Assembly: GCF_003026215.1 (NCBI RefSeq)
Contig: NZ_PYOC01000001.1
Location: 806,001 to 870,000, forward strand
Direction: 5' to 3'
DNA length: 64,000 bases
Source of the DNA: Photobacterium indicum
GTDB taxonomy: Bacteria; Pseudomonadota; Gammaproteobacteria; Enterobacterales; Vibrionaceae
The notes under the pieces: model-generated
The model's database searches: none
What the model was told of the DNA's origin: nothing
What the model saw: only the letters and a program-made list of their open reading frames with translations
Shown here: in pieces, positions 18,466 through 28,064 of the stretch
Position numbering within the stretch: the stretch's first letter is position 1
Layout: every line of letters starts with the position of its first letter
Program-made: the position numbers and the translations under genes

Positions 18466-18909
18466 TTAGTATTCAATACCGACATGTAATTCGGTACGAC
18501 GCTTTTTAATGATAAATGCGCGAATATTATCGTAGGCATAATTAAAGACTAACGCGTAAATAGTAATGAAAATGGTCACGCCAATGTCTAGCCAGAATGC
18601 GTCGATAAGAGAAACATTTAAGATATATGCCATTACCGGTATGGTAAAAAAGAGTAAACCCGCTTCAAATAAAATCACGAAGAATACCCTAAGCTTCATG
18701 GTGCGTTCTTCACGATTACCAGGGAAAAAACGGTCAAAGATATAGTTAAAAATGAAATTCCATACCATGGCAATACTTGCAACAACTATCATAGTTCCTG
18801 AAAGGGTTTGAGGGTTGTGCTCGGTAAAAATAATTAAGCCAAGAATGGATAAACTTACCGCTAATACTTCAAATAAAACCGCATGGAATATGCGTTCAAA
18901 CGTCGACAT
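18466..18909 (-). CDS. PACE-family (tandem BTP-domain) membrane protein
   Basis: 147 residues from the ATG at 18909, which has an AAGG site; an upstream in-frame ATG would add 28 residues with no membrane or family features. Four membrane segments form two similar halves, each opening with a basic residue and an FE motif (RIFHAVLFE; RVFFVILFE) and containing WNFIFNYIFDRFFP or LVFNYAYDNIR. This is the bacterial transmembrane pair layout of PACE efflux proteins such as AceI, which export biocides or polyamines by proton exchange. The substrate here is unknown. It is convergent with the inositol operon. Confidence 0.8.
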   Translation of the reverse strand: MSTFERIFHAVLFEVLAVSLSILGLIIFTEHNPQTLSGTMIVVASIAMVWNFIFNYIFDRFFPGNREERTMKLRVFFVILFEAGLLFFTIPVMAYILNVSLIDAFWLDIGVTIFITIYALVFNYAYDNIRAFIIKKRRTELHVGIEY

Positions 18910-19093
18910 AATAAACCTTGTTCTACATTGTGCTTTGTATGGGAGCGGGATTATTACGGTTAAAAATGAAGAGGGAAAGTTAGCAGCCATCACGATGTGT
19001 GATGGCCTGATGTTGTGCGTTGCAGATTCTTGGATAGTAACCTCTGATGTAGCCTTGAACTAAAGGCAGCAAAGGCTAATCAGTGTTATGCCT

Positions 19094-19852
19094 TTATTTT
19101 TCTTCAGAGGTTGCAATCTTGATTAGGCGATCGCGTTCATTAGTCCCACGATTTCTCACTTCATGCATAACGAATGTTTTTGCATCGCGAGTCCATCCTT
19201 GACCAGATTGTTCATCATAATCATGAGGTAGCTGAATGCCTTCCGGCGCGTAAGCGTCGATACCAAAACTTTTAGATGTATTGATTGTACGAAGGCTATG
19301 CTCGTAGAAACCGACAACAACGGTTTTCCCCAGATCTCCACCAGATTGCTTCACAGCTTCTTCAGCTACGCCGTTCGTGCTTAGGTACGTTAGCGTACCA
19401 TCAGGCGCAATCTTTGGGTCGATTGAGAACAGGTGCTTTGCAGGAATACGCTCACCAATAGACTGTGCTATTTCCCATTGTGCATAAACAGGCTTACCTG
19501 TTTGCTTATAAATTTCTACAACCGTATCAGCTAATGCTTCATTCATCGGCCCCGGTATTTGGTTGCCGTTCGACATAACACGATTACCAAATGCGTAAGC
19601 CAAAATACTATCAGCTTCATTCAGTGGTAATTCTTCACCTTTCCAGGTAAGAATTTCATTCATTAGAAATTCTGCGGTGTATGCTGCTACATCAGCGCTT
19701 TCAAGCTGTACTGTTAGCTTGGCTTCAATTGCACTTTGTAATTCAGCATCTGTCAGAGTATTAGCAATTGATGGGGCAGAAATAGCTAAACTACTGATAA
19801 AGCTTAAACCAATAATATTTTTAATGAGTTTTTTTGATAATTGCATTTTCAT
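19094..19852 (-). CDS. Exported protein of unknown function
   Basis: 252 residues with a Sec signal peptide (basic MKMQLSKKLIKN, a hydrophobic stretch, then likely cleavage after PSIANT or SAPSIA). The mature part has no motif I recognise. It alternates acidic helical segments with a C-terminal part containing VVVGFYEHSLRTI and TFVMHEVRNRGTNERDR. It is a single gene with about 185 bases to the next one. It is probably periplasmic; function unknown. Confidence 0.65.
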   Translation of the reverse strand: MKMQLSKKLIKNIIGLSFISSLAISAPSIANTLTDAELQSAIEAKLTVQLESADVAAYTAEFLMNEILTWKGEELPLNEADSILAYAFGNRVMSNGNQIPGPMNEALADTVVEIYKQTGKPVYAQWEIAQSIGERIPAKHLFSIDPKIAPDGTLTYLSTNGVAEEAVKQSGGDLGKTVVVGFYEHSLRTINTSKSFGIDAYAPEGIQLPHDYDEQSGQGWTRDAKTFVMHEVRNRGTNERDRLIKIATSEEK

Positions 19853-20037
19853 TCCATTTACGGTGACTGTTTATTCATACTAGCAACATATAAATGGTTA
19901 TAAGTAGCGTGTGCGTCATGGCGTTACACTTTGTTGCTCTTCTTACGTAGCTTCATATTCACTTACACCTGTATAGATGCTGAATGAAAATTTATTTTGA
20001 TTGAGGGTTGTCTTGATGAGGTTGGAACACCAACCTT

Positions 20038-20586
20038 TTATTTGATGATGGAGCGAGCTGGGTTTCCTGCAACACGGTCATAGCTTGCAACCTCTTTTGT
20101 CACGACAGAGCCAGCACCAATAACAGCACCTTCACCAATGGTTACACCGGGTAATATTATCGCGCCACCGCCAATCCAAGCTTTATCATTAATTGTCACT
20201 GGTTTTGCTACTTCATCACCCGCAATACGTCTATCGGCATCAAGAGCATGAGAAGCCGTATATATTTGTACTCTAGGCCCTATCATTACGTGAGAGCCAA
20301 TGTTCACAAGGCCATTGTCCAATATAAGCGCACCGCTGTTTATATAGCTTTGATTACCAATAGATAAATGATTGCCATAACTCATCTCGAGAGGGGGAAT
20401 AATGCAGCTATCAAGAGGAACCTTAATACCAAGGTTAACTAATATTTCATGCCTAAGATCTGAATTCGGCTCGTTATTGAAATGGCGAAGCAAGATAGAA
20501 GCTTCTTCCCGTAACTTTTCTAACGCCTTACACTGGCAATTATAGACACTACCATTAAGCATTTTTTCTAATTCAGACATATACAT
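20038..20586 (-). CDS. Hexapeptide sugar O-acetyltransferase (Maa/LacA type)
   Basis: 182 residues of the left-handed beta-helix acetyltransferases. The N-terminal Mac domain begins MSELEKMLNG (start probably at 20580, two codons into the frame) and is followed by hexapeptide repeats from about residue 70. The catalytic His is in YTASHALDADRR near residue 112, and the helix ends with WIGGGAIILPG and GAGSVVTKEV. It would acetylate maltose, glucose or another small sugar from acetyl-CoA. It appears monocistronic. Confidence 0.87.
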   Translation of the reverse strand: MYMSELEKMLNGSVYNCQCKALEKLREEASILLRHFNNEPNSDLRHEILVNLGIKVPLDSCIIPPLEMSYGNHLSIGNQSYINSGALILDNGLVNIGSHVMIGPRVQIYTASHALDADRRIAGDEVAKPVTINDKAWIGGGAIILPGVTIGEGAVIGAGSVVTKEVASYDRVAGNPARSIIK

Positions 20587-20925
20587 AATAACTTTAATAA
20601 CGAAAAAACATATTCTACGTTCTATTTATCGATGCGCACATTTGTCTGCTTAATTTGTTACCTGATGCACATAACAGGTGCTAACGTCGATTGATTTAAA
20701 CCAACGTTCAGCAAACTCTGCGTCATATCAAGATCTCAAATACACAATGCCAACGGTTATTCGCATCGTGTTACTGTGTCGATGTCATTGTAATTTTGAC
20801 GTAAAAACGTTCACGTTCTCACCCTAAGCTTGCGATCACATTTTTAAAATTTAACACATATTTACAATGACATAGGAACAATGTGGCTCTATTCTAGCCG
20901 AAGTTTATATTACTGTGTCTAAATT
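20587..20925. other. Divergent spacer before the giant gene
   Basis: A 339-base spacer between the acetyltransferase and the 1384-codon gene. No gene or clear operator was seen, and there is no good ribosome site just before the ATG at 20926. Confidence 0.5.
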
Positions 20926-23900
20926 ATGTCTGTATTAGAAAATCCCTCAGCTCTAACTATCTCTTACAATCCTAAAAATGTTGAATCACTACGCCAAGGT
21001 TTGCAGTATTATCGGAAGCTTATTCAGCAAGAAGATGCGTTCTGTGACTTTCATTGCCACGTCACTTTCGCCCTAGAAGAGAATAGTGATGACAGCATTA
21101 CTGACTTGCTTGAAGACTCTGTCGCTAAAACCATTTTTACCTTCTGTGGTAGAGATGTTGAAAAGCTCTCTTCTGAACAAAAGCTCAATGATCGCTGCGT
21201 GGATCCTGAAACTGCATTCTTCATGCGTGCTTTATTGCACCCAGAGTTAGAAGCTGAACTCGAACAGACAGCAATCACGCTGAATACCGTTTCTCGCCGC
21301 GTCAATAATTCATCAGAGATGTGGATTTCTGATACCGAAGTATTGGGCTTAAATCTAATGTTTATGTTGGCGTTAAAATACCCTCAATACACGTATCTTT
21401 TAGCTAGCTACATTGTGCCTTACTGGGATACGGAACATGCACCATTCGGTGAAGAGGTTCTTGCTATCGTAGTCAGCCATCACGGCTACAGCCACGACAT
21501 GCTTAAAGCATTCTGCTACTGCGACAACCATATGGCGCGCGCCAAGATGTTCACGTTAGCAGCCACCTCATACGGTGAACAAAACGGTGCGATGGGGCAG
21601 AACCAATCACAGTCTTTACTTGAGATTTTCCGTAACCAACCAGAAGAATTTTCCACATTCAAGCAAATGCTCAAGGAGCGCTTTGCTGCGGTAGATTATC
21701 TGCAATATACCGATGATTCGCGTCACTATAACGAAGATCCTATACGCAGCATCGTTCTATCTCTTGTCGAAACCGATAGCGGTACAGAATGCTACGACTT
21801 AGATGACAAGGGTGAGGCCATGAGCAAAGCGATTTTCATTGATGGCCTAGCCGATGACGCAGCCGCTGACCTGAAAATCGAAATTGAAGGCTATTTAGGT
21901 CGTCAGATTGTTGAAAATAAAGAGGAAGAAGAGGACGAATACAGCGATATTTATTACATCTATGGCACTGGCATTGAACAGTGGAAAGCATTTGTATGTG
22001 AAGAGTTCGACAACGGCCGACAAGTTTGGGATTACGTCATCACCGGTGAGAACCCAGATATTCTCGACCAAATTGAGCCATGTGATACTTCCGCTCTGAT
22101 GAAAGCAGGCAATTACAAACTGGCGGAAAAAATCGACTATTTCGTTGGTCACTATGAATCCTTCCACAGTGAACTTGAACGTATTATTTATGACTTAATC
22201 GCTGACTGGACATTTAATGGCGACGATGATGAAGAGCCAAACGAAGCGGAAGAGCGCTTCAAGCTGTTCCGCATGTTGGATGTCATCTACTGCTGGAACG
22301 ACAAACAAGGTTTTGATCCAAACTTCATAGACAAAATGGTTAACGAATACGAATTCTTTAGCGATAAAGAGTTCATGACGCGCTATAACGGCGACTGGAA
22401 AGCGCTGTTCTTCCACTGCGTAGAATCATTCTCGGGTTACAGCAGCAATGTCGAGCAAAACGAAGCGACAACGTTATACCAAATATCACTTGAACATCGT
22501 GATGAAGTAAAAACAATCATTGAAAATGGCGACTTCCCTCAAGAGCACCCAGAATTCCCGCAAGAGCAACCGCGAGAAACCATTCTCGGCCTGTGTGCCT
22601 CCATTGCGCACTTTGACCAGCTAAACGGCACTAAAGACACACTCAATCAATACGTATTGAGCGTTCTAAATGAACACCTAGTAGCCGCGATTTATGACGC
22701 AATCGCCCAAACCAGTGAATTTGTCTGCGCGTCAAAAGTACCAGAGTGGCAATACGAAGAACCAGAGGCAACAGTTCTTAATCAAATCAAACAAGATTGG
22801 CTGGTGGTCGAGCAATACTTCAACGGTGAACATGACGATACTGAAGCTGCACTGGTGAAATTTGAGAAGCATCATCGACGTAGTGATAAAGACACAGAGC
22901 TATTTCGCGTTCAACCACGCTACTGCTACTTACGCGATTACGATAACAAAGCGCAAAAGCTGCTACTCGCGGCACAGGTATTATCAAAACATGCTGAGTC
23001 GCCAATCCAGAAATTTGCTGAACGATTTGTCGAGCTTTGGCTACGTCTTGCACCGACCAAAACATGTCGAATGCTGGCTTACTTCTACAACATCTCTCGC
23101 TTTGGCAATGTAGACGCAGACAAACTTCACCAACAAAACCAAATGCTAGTCAATCAGATGGCTGGCATTACCGATGTTGGTGCTACTGCCTATGTGGTTG
23201 AAAACCTAATTAGCGAAGTTCCAAGCGGTGCTGACTATCAAGTGGTATTTGCCCTCTTGTTTAAGCAGTACCAAGACGAAATGGCCTTGCCAGAAAAACA
23301 GCGTGTATTGCATCAAGCATTGAAAGTGATCTTGCAACGTTACACCCAGATCTTCATGGCGCAGCTGCATAAGTTCAACCCAGAACTTGTGCCAGAATAC
23401 TTTGAAAACACACTGATCAACATTATTCCTCTTCGCGTGAGGCAGCGTATCGAAGATACCATTCATGATGATCGTGAGTTGAGTGATGAAGAGAAGCACG
23501 ATATTGAGGTTGCTCGTCAGTATGTGCTGCTCAAAACAACGGCCACCAAAGAGCAAGTTGACCAATTAGTCAAAATCATGGAAAGCCGATACATCGAAGA
23601 TTTCTGCACACCATGGGGTGAAGCAGAAGTCGGCTTCCTATTCTGGTTCGCATCTGATGTTCTAAAAGACAACCTGTTACAAATCTACATTCATCACTCT
23701 GAGATGGATATTTCGGATCTTCATGATGATCGTGACACCACACAGCAACGTTGGCTCTGTGAACGCGCTTATGCCCTAGGAATGAGCAAGATTAAACTGT
23801 TTGAGTTTATCGTTGAAGAAGATTGGACAGACTGCTTAGACATATTTCCAGACCAACTTGAGCTTGCACCTCTTACTAAAGAATTAAGCACTGAAGACCT

Positions 23901-25080
23901 CCATACCTTACTGGTTGAACTAGCGAAATTAGGCAATTATGAGCCACTCATTGCGACTTTCACCAACCATAGTTCTCGCCGTATTCGCGACCTTATCGTA
24001 GAGATTAATACAGGGCGTTACAGCAAAAAAGACTCGGATTCAATCGAGGTTGTTGAGTTTGGTATTTTTGCTGAAGGTGGTACGCCAGAGCAGATAGAAG
24101 CAGCCGAACAAGAGCAAACTGAAGAGGGTTTCGTACCTATTCACTCGCTTGAACATCGCAAAGAAACGTTATTGGTTGAAGCGGAAGTGGGTCGTACGTT
24201 TGGGATGAGAATCGGTTACTTCAGCGATGACCGTTCAGAGGACGAATTCCCAGAGACTATGGATCTAAAAGTTCGTATTCATCATCCATACATTCATTCT
24301 CATGACGGTTATCTATCAGAGTGGGATATTGAGCTAAGCCTTGATTGTAGAAGCTATGTAGGTTGGACGTTTTCGCACAAGAGCTTGTGTGTACCAGGTA
24401 TCTACCGCATTGATATCGTCGACGGTGAAAGCAATATCATTGAAAGTAAGACCTTCCACGTGGTTGAGAAGCGGCCTATTCTGACCGATGATTTGGTTGA
24501 GCGTTACCAAAATGATTCGCTCACTCAGCAACATATGGGTAGCATTAACATTCACGATAATGCATTAAACATTATTGATGTTAAAGACCCTTGCGGAACG
24601 CTAAACCTAGGCCATCGACTATCGAACAATTTGGTCAATATTTATAGCTACAGCGAAAACAATCAATTGGCATTCTGCGAGCTACGGCTGAGCGAAAAAA
24701 CACCTAAACATTGGTACGTTGCGCCAAACCAGTTAAGACCGTTCATTGAAAAGCGCGTTAAGGGTAAACAGCTATTACTCGGTTCATCAAGTGCTATCAG
24801 TAGTGCATTAGCAAACCTAAGCCTGTGGCAAAGTGAATTGGGGGCTAAGTCGCCAATCAAATTATTCCAGCCAGACCAAGCTCAAGCGGATAGTGTATTA
24901 GCCATACACTTACAGCGATTAGGCTTTCGCCTATTATTTGGTTACAGCAATGAGGGTGAACTTTGCCGTATCTTAGTAGCCTCGCAAAAAGTCGGATTAT
25001 TACGCCGTCTGCTACTACGCATGATGGCTAAAGTTGCACGCAATACTATTGAAGATAAAGGTGTATCTAAGACACTTTAA
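20926..25080 (+). CDS. 1384-residue uncharacterised protein with DUF3859-like domain
   Basis: A single uninterrupted frame of 1384 codons. No signal peptide or membrane segment is visible, so it is probably cytoplasmic. Residues 1-1030 are largely helical and strongly acidic, with dense runs of Asp and Glu (for example around residue 330). Residues about 1040-1180 look like a beta-sandwich DUF3859 domain: VVEFGIFAEGG at its start, YVGWTFSHKSLCVPG and a closing ESKTFHVVE. The last 30 residues are basic (GLLRRLLLRMMAKVARN), unlike the rest. I recognise no catalytic motif in the main body. It has no obvious operon partner; a methyltransferase gene follows 186 bases later. The function is unknown. 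Confidence 0.8.
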   Translation: MSVLENPSALTISYNPKNVESLRQGLQYYRKLIQQEDAFCDFHCHVTFALEENSDDSITDLLEDSVAKTIFTFCGRDVEKLSSEQKLNDRCVDPETAFFMRALLHPELEAELEQTAITLNTVSRRVNNSSEMWISDTEVLGLNLMFMLALKYPQYTYLLASYIVPYWDTEHAPFGEEVLAIVVSHHGYSHDMLKAFCYCDNHMARAKMFTLAATSYGEQNGAMGQNQSQSLLEIFRNQPEEFSTFKQMLKERFAAVDYLQYTDDSRHYNEDPIRSIVLSLVETDSGTECYDLDDKGEAMSKAIFIDGLADDAAADLKIEIEGYLGRQIVENKEEEEDEYSDIYYIYGTGIEQWKAFVCEEFDNGRQVWDYVITGENPDILDQIEPCDTSALMKAGNYKLAEKIDYFVGHYESFHSELERIIYDLIADWTFNGDDDEEPNEAEERFKLFRMLDVIYCWNDKQGFDPNFIDKMVNEYEFFSDKEFMTRYNGDWKALFFHCVESFSGYSSNVEQNEATTLYQISLEHRDEVKTIIENGDFPQEHPEFPQEQPRETILGLCASIAHFDQLNGTKDTLNQYVLSVLNEHLVAAIYDAIAQTSEFVCASKVPEWQYEEPEATVLNQIKQDWLVVEQYFNGEHDDTEAALVKFEKHHRRSDKDTELFRVQPRYCYLRDYDNKAQKLLLAAQVLSKHAESPIQKFAERFVELWLRLAPTKTCRMLAYFYNISRFGNVDADKLHQQNQMLVNQMAGITDVGATAYVVENLISEVPSGADYQVVFALLFKQYQDEMALPEKQRVLHQALKVILQRYTQIFMAQLHKFNPELVPEYFENTLINIIPLRVRQRIEDTIHDDRELSDEEKHDIEVARQYVLLKTTATKEQVDQLVKIMESRYIEDFCTPWGEAEVGFLFWFASDVLKDNLLQIYIHHSEMDISDLHDDRDTTQQRWLCERAYALGMSKIKLFEFIVEEDWTDCLDIFPDQLELAPLTKELSTEDLHTLLVELAKLGNYEPLIATFTNHSSRRIRDLIVEINTGRYSKKDSDSIEVVEFGIFAEGGTPEQIEAAEQEQTEEGFVPIHSLEHRKETLLVEAEVGRTFGMRIGYFSDDRSEDEFPETMDLKVRIHHPYIHSHDGYLSEWDIELSLDCRSYVGWTFSHKSLCVPGIYRIDIVDGESNIIESKTFHVVEKRPILTDDLVERYQNDSLTQQHMGSINIHDNALNIIDVKDPCGTLNLGHRLSNNLVNIYSYSENNQLAFCELRLSEKTPKHWYVAPNQLRPFIEKRVKGKQLLLGSSSAISSALANLSLWQSELGAKSPIKLFQPDQAQADSVLAIHLQRLGFRLLFGYSNEGELCRILVASQKVGLLRRLLLRMMAKVARNTIEDKGVSKTL

Positions 25081-25266
25081 GCACTGCTTGCACAGAGTCT
25101 ATGAGTGATTTGAGTAGATCAGAAGGTAAAAGAGATCACAATTGTGGTCCCTTTCTATTTATTGTGCCTAAAAAGTTTTTTTGCTTGTTATATATACCTC
25201 GCAAATTTTACAGATTCGTTTATTATGCGCCACCGAAAATATTTCTGCTGAAACGATTAGGCTAAT

Positions 25267-26010
25267 ATGTCCGCCAACGCCCTATATACCGACCTTTCTG
25301 GTTATTACGATTTAATGTGTGTCGATATCGATTACCATGCTCAAAGCCACTGTATTCGCAGGCTACACCAGATTTTCGGTAACGACGGAAATACGCATCT
25401 TGATCTAGCTTGCGGAACAGGCCCGCACGTACGTCATTTTATTGATTTTGGCTATCAAAGTAGCGGGCTCGATATTAATCAACCGATGCTAGATATAGCA
25501 ACTATTCGCTGCCCAGAAGCACAGTTCTCTTTGCAAAACATGAGTGAATTCAAAATGGCAGAGCCATTAGATTTAATCACTTGTTTCTTGTACTCCATCC
25601 ATTACAGCGATGGCATCGAAAAATTGAAAGACTGCCTCAAAAGCGTACATAGTGCGTTAAAAAGTGATGGTATTTTCTGCTTTAACGTGGTCGATAAAAA
25701 CAAAATCAACAACGCTTTATTTGTAAAACATACAGCAAAACAAGAGGGTAACGTATTTTCTTTCCAGTCTGGCTGGCATTACAGTGGTGAAGGCGAAAAA
25801 CAGGCGCTAAAACTCAGCATTGAAAGAACAACCGCAGAAGAAACCCAAATCTGGAACGATGAACACCCTATGGTTGCCTTCAGCTTTAATGAATTGAAAG
25901 AAATCTTGAAACCTTACTTTGAAGTCCATGTTTTTGAGCATGACTATGAGAAGATCATCCCTTGGGATCAGAATTCTGGAAACGCCATTTTTGTTTGTGT
26001 GAAAATCTAA
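25267..26010 (+). CDS. Class I SAM-dependent methyltransferase
   Basis: 247 residues. Motif I is HLDLACGTGPHVRHF near residue 44; the acidic residue of strand 2 lies in SSGLDINQPMLDIA; post-motif LDLITCFLYSIHY near residue 102 corresponds to motif II. A C-terminal substrate-binding part follows. The layout fits small-molecule methyltransferases, and the substrate cannot be told from sequence. The ATG follows an AGG element. Confidence 0.83.
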   Translation: MSANALYTDLSGYYDLMCVDIDYHAQSHCIRRLHQIFGNDGNTHLDLACGTGPHVRHFIDFGYQSSGLDINQPMLDIATIRCPEAQFSLQNMSEFKMAEPLDLITCFLYSIHYSDGIEKLKDCLKSVHSALKSDGIFCFNVVDKNKINNALFVKHTAKQEGNVFSFQSGWHYSGEGEKQALKLSIERTTAEETQIWNDEHPMVAFSFNELKEILKPYFEVHVFEHDYEKIIPWDQNSGNAIFVCVKI

Positions 26011-26143
26011 ATTCTGGGTTGTATCATTTAATCACCATATAATTTGAATGATACAACCATCGAACTGCACCCAAACACCTGCCGTACATTTTCCCTTGCT
26101 GAATACCGACCAAAACAACGAACATTTGTTAAACGGTTCTGTT

Positions 26144-26539
26144 TCATTCTTTATCAAAGCTATCTACCACGATTGCCCCCATAGAAGCTGGCATCGTGAT
26201 TACAATCATTCGTTTAATAGCCGTTACCGGATCGGTAAGTAATGGAAATTTATCTAAACACAAAAGCACTAAGCAAACGACGAATGCCGTCATAATGTAA
26301 GCAATAACAATACGGAAAATGAACACAAAAAGACGACTCTTAATGTTTTTCTGAAATACACTTTGATAGGTAAATATTCCAAGAAAAAGCACTGACAATG
26401 TAAAAAGCATCAGCAAATTAGAGTAGGGTAATGTGTCGCCTAGCCGCCAAGCTTCTTCTGAAAAAGAGATAGGAACTGCAAGCGCAAAAGCGCCAACAAA
26501 CACCTGGCTAGCATCTTCCATATTGAAGCTAAATTTCAT
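26144..26539 (-). CDS. Small four-helix membrane protein, unknown
   Basis: 131 residues with hydrophobic segments near 13-30, 40-60, 70-95 and 108-125. I do not recognise the family. SFSEEAWRLGDTLPYSN near residue 25 and a C-terminal MPASMGAIVVDSFDKE are the most distinctive parts. The TM layout resembles DUF2391-like inner-membrane proteins, but this is weak. An AAGAGG site precedes the start. It is the lowest-coordinate gene of a minus-strand series of small genes. Confidence 0.6.
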   Translation of the reverse strand: MKFSFNMEDASQVFVGAFALAVPISFSEEAWRLGDTLPYSNLLMLFTLSVLFLGIFTYQSVFQKNIKSRLFVFIFRIVIAYIMTAFVVCLVLLCLDKFPLLTDPVTAIKRMIVITMPASMGAIVVDSFDKE

Positions 26540-26615
26540 GAAGTTCCCTCTTCATATTGGTGGCGCGGTGTTAAACGATTAAACCCAAATGCTATTTGTT
26601 TTGGCATAACGTACA

Positions 26616-26834
26616 TTAACGGTTAGTTCTGTTTTGCCTATTTCTGAACAAAGACACTAAGAAAGAAACCAGAGCGAGTAATATAAACAGCCAGAATAAT
26701 GGAATAAACCCGAAAGGCTCAACAAGTAGCCCATCTTTACCGACATACGAGCCAATTAGATTAAAACTGAGTAAACATGCCATGCTCAAAGCCAGAAATA
26801 GAGCGGATAACCAAAATCTTTTTAGTACTTTCAT
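26616..26834 (-). CDS. Small membrane protein, unknown
   Basis: 72 residues with two membrane helices (about 8-28 and 43-62) and a basic C-terminal tail (FRNRQNRTNR). A GAGAG element precedes the start. No family recognised. It is one of the small minus-strand genes in the cassette-like zone. Confidence 0.55.
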   Translation of the reverse strand: MKVLKRFWLSALFLALSMACLLSFNLIGSYVGKDGLLVEPFGFIPLFWLFILLALVSFLVSLFRNRQNRTNR

Positions 26835-26949
26835 TAATTGCTCTCAATCATTAAATCGGATTATTTCCTGTTTCTGACAGTCAGAATAGTGAAGAAGTTC
26901 ATACCAAAGCTTTCTCCGTGTTACTCGCGAGCTAGTGTTGCACTTTAAT

Positions 26950-26981
26950 CTACGCTAAAACCGCTGAGTGTAATGCATCAC
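26950..26981 (-). repeat. attC-like spacer element A
   Basis: Lies just after the stop of the YjbR-like gene. On the plus strand its core contains AAAACCGCTGAGTGTAATGC, shared closely with elements at 27432, 39068, 40256 and 41201. Position 3' of a small gene fits an integron attC site or a degenerate relic. Confidence 0.45.
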
Positions 26982-27017
26982 CTTTCATTGTTTATTATTC
27001 GGTGGTGTCCATAACCG

Positions 27018-27383
27018 CTATTTGGGGTTTAAACCAAGCTCTCTTAGCTTTGTTTTTGTCAGCCCTAACGACACAATTCGGTGAGACTCCTTAAGGTAAT
27101 ACATCAATGCTTCATCTGTCTCTTTTGAACTCTCGTATTGTTGTATCCACTTCATCCCTCGAGTTGCGAAGTAGGGGGCGGGTCTATAGCCAGCATGTTC
27201 ACTTAAAAAAACGAAGTTAAGATCTGATGTTTTAAAGGTGAAAGCGGGATCGTCAATTGTCCCTAAACCACCAATAGCGAACACTTTTCCGCCCACTTTC
27301 CATACATGAGAGTTGTTCCACTGAACCACGTATGTCGTTGCCGGTAACGAGCGACAGAACGCGTTATATTCATCATAAGTCAT
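27018..27383 (-). CDS. MmcQ/YjbR-family protein
   Basis: 121 residues, full length for the YjbR fold (a CyaY-like alpha/beta domain sometimes described as DNA-binding). Typical features are the N-terminal YDEYNAFCRSLPAT, VWKVGGKVFAIGG near residue 28, TFKTSD near 48, and the C-terminal LTKTKLRELGL. Molecular role is not established for the family, and small copies like this are common in integron cassettes. The start follows AGAGGAA and comes 20 bases after a CCGTTAGAAG sequence that could be a recombination box. Confidence 0.8.
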   Translation of the reverse strand: MTYDEYNAFCRSLPATTYVVQWNNSHVWKVGGKVFAIGGLGTIDDPAFTFKTSDLNFVFLSEHAGYRPAPYFATRGMKWIQQYESSKETDEALMYYLKESHRIVSLGLTKTKLRELGLNPK

Positions 27384-27403
27384 GCAAATGTTCCTCTTAC
27401 CTT

Positions 27404-27457
27404 CTAACGGCTAGCATACCGAATTTTACACTATACCCGCCAAATGTAATGCATCAC
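27404..27457 (-). repeat. attC-like spacer element B
   Basis: Between a lipoprotein gene and the YjbR-like gene. CTAACGG (27404-27410) marks one end, and the core ACCCGCCAAATGTAATGC is shared with element A. Read on the minus strand, the element ends in CCGTTAG just before the next start codon, as cassette junctions do. Confidence 0.45.
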
Positions 27458-27489
27458 TTTGAGCAGAGCCTGTCGATGGCATACGGTCT

Positions 27490-27960
27490 TTATTGATGAT
27501 TAGACGAGTTTACTTTTTTTGTCGCTTCGTCAGCGGTTATTTGGCCAAAAAGGGTATCCATCATGTAATGAATACGTGTTGCACCATCACCAAATTTATT
27601 AGGGTTTGCTGTGTATGGAACTTTAAATTGAACCTTTCCAACTCTCTGACCATGTTGAAATGCATTAATCTCAGCATTTTTTAAATAGAGCGCAAGATCC
27701 CATCCCCAATGTCCCTCATATTCAAGAGTTAATTTATTTAAATCATGTTTGGAACCATCAGGTGAAACCGTATATTGATAGTTGTTTGACTGTAGCCATG
27801 TTTCCATTGTTTCTTGGAAACCGTCACGAGTTTCCTTGTCGTCAACAATTACGATCTCAACGTTATTTATATTTGTTTCAATTGGCGTCGCAGTATAACG
27901 AGGTGATCCACAACCAGATAAAACAGCGATAGAAATGGATGCAAGTATAAAATTTTTCAT
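27490..27960 (-). CDS. Lipoprotein of unknown function
   Basis: 156 residues from the ATG at 27960, preceded by GGAAAT; a longer frame from 27987 would spoil the signal peptide. The lipobox is AVLSGC, giving Cys near residue 16. The mature part has IVIVDDKETRDGF and LTLEYEGHWGWDLALYLKNA, a compact alpha/beta pattern seen in small Vibrio and Shewanella lipoproteins. A short spacer with a strong hairpin separates it from the protease-like lipoprotein gene upstream. Confidence 0.65.
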   Translation of the reverse strand: MKNFILASISIAVLSGCGSPRYTATPIETNINNVEIVIVDDKETRDGFQETMETWLQSNNYQYTVSPDGSKHDLNKLTLEYEGHWGWDLALYLKNAEINAFQHGQRVGKVQFKVPYTANPNKFGDGATRIHYMMDTLFGQITADEATKKVNSSNHQ

Positions 27961-28004
27961 TAAATTTCCAATGCTAGTTATTTTCAATTTGATCTATATA
28001 GCGT

Positions 28005-28038
28005 AAGAAGTGCACAAAATCGTATTTATGCACTTCTT
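28005..28038. repeat. Hairpin between two lipoprotein genes
   Basis: AAGAAGTGCA (28005-28014) pairs with TGCACTTCTT (28029-28038). It follows the stop of the minus-strand protease-like gene. There is no good T run, so a terminator role is uncertain. Confidence 0.5.
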
Positions 28039-28064
28039 ATGACGTTTAGGTAGTTAGAGGTAAT

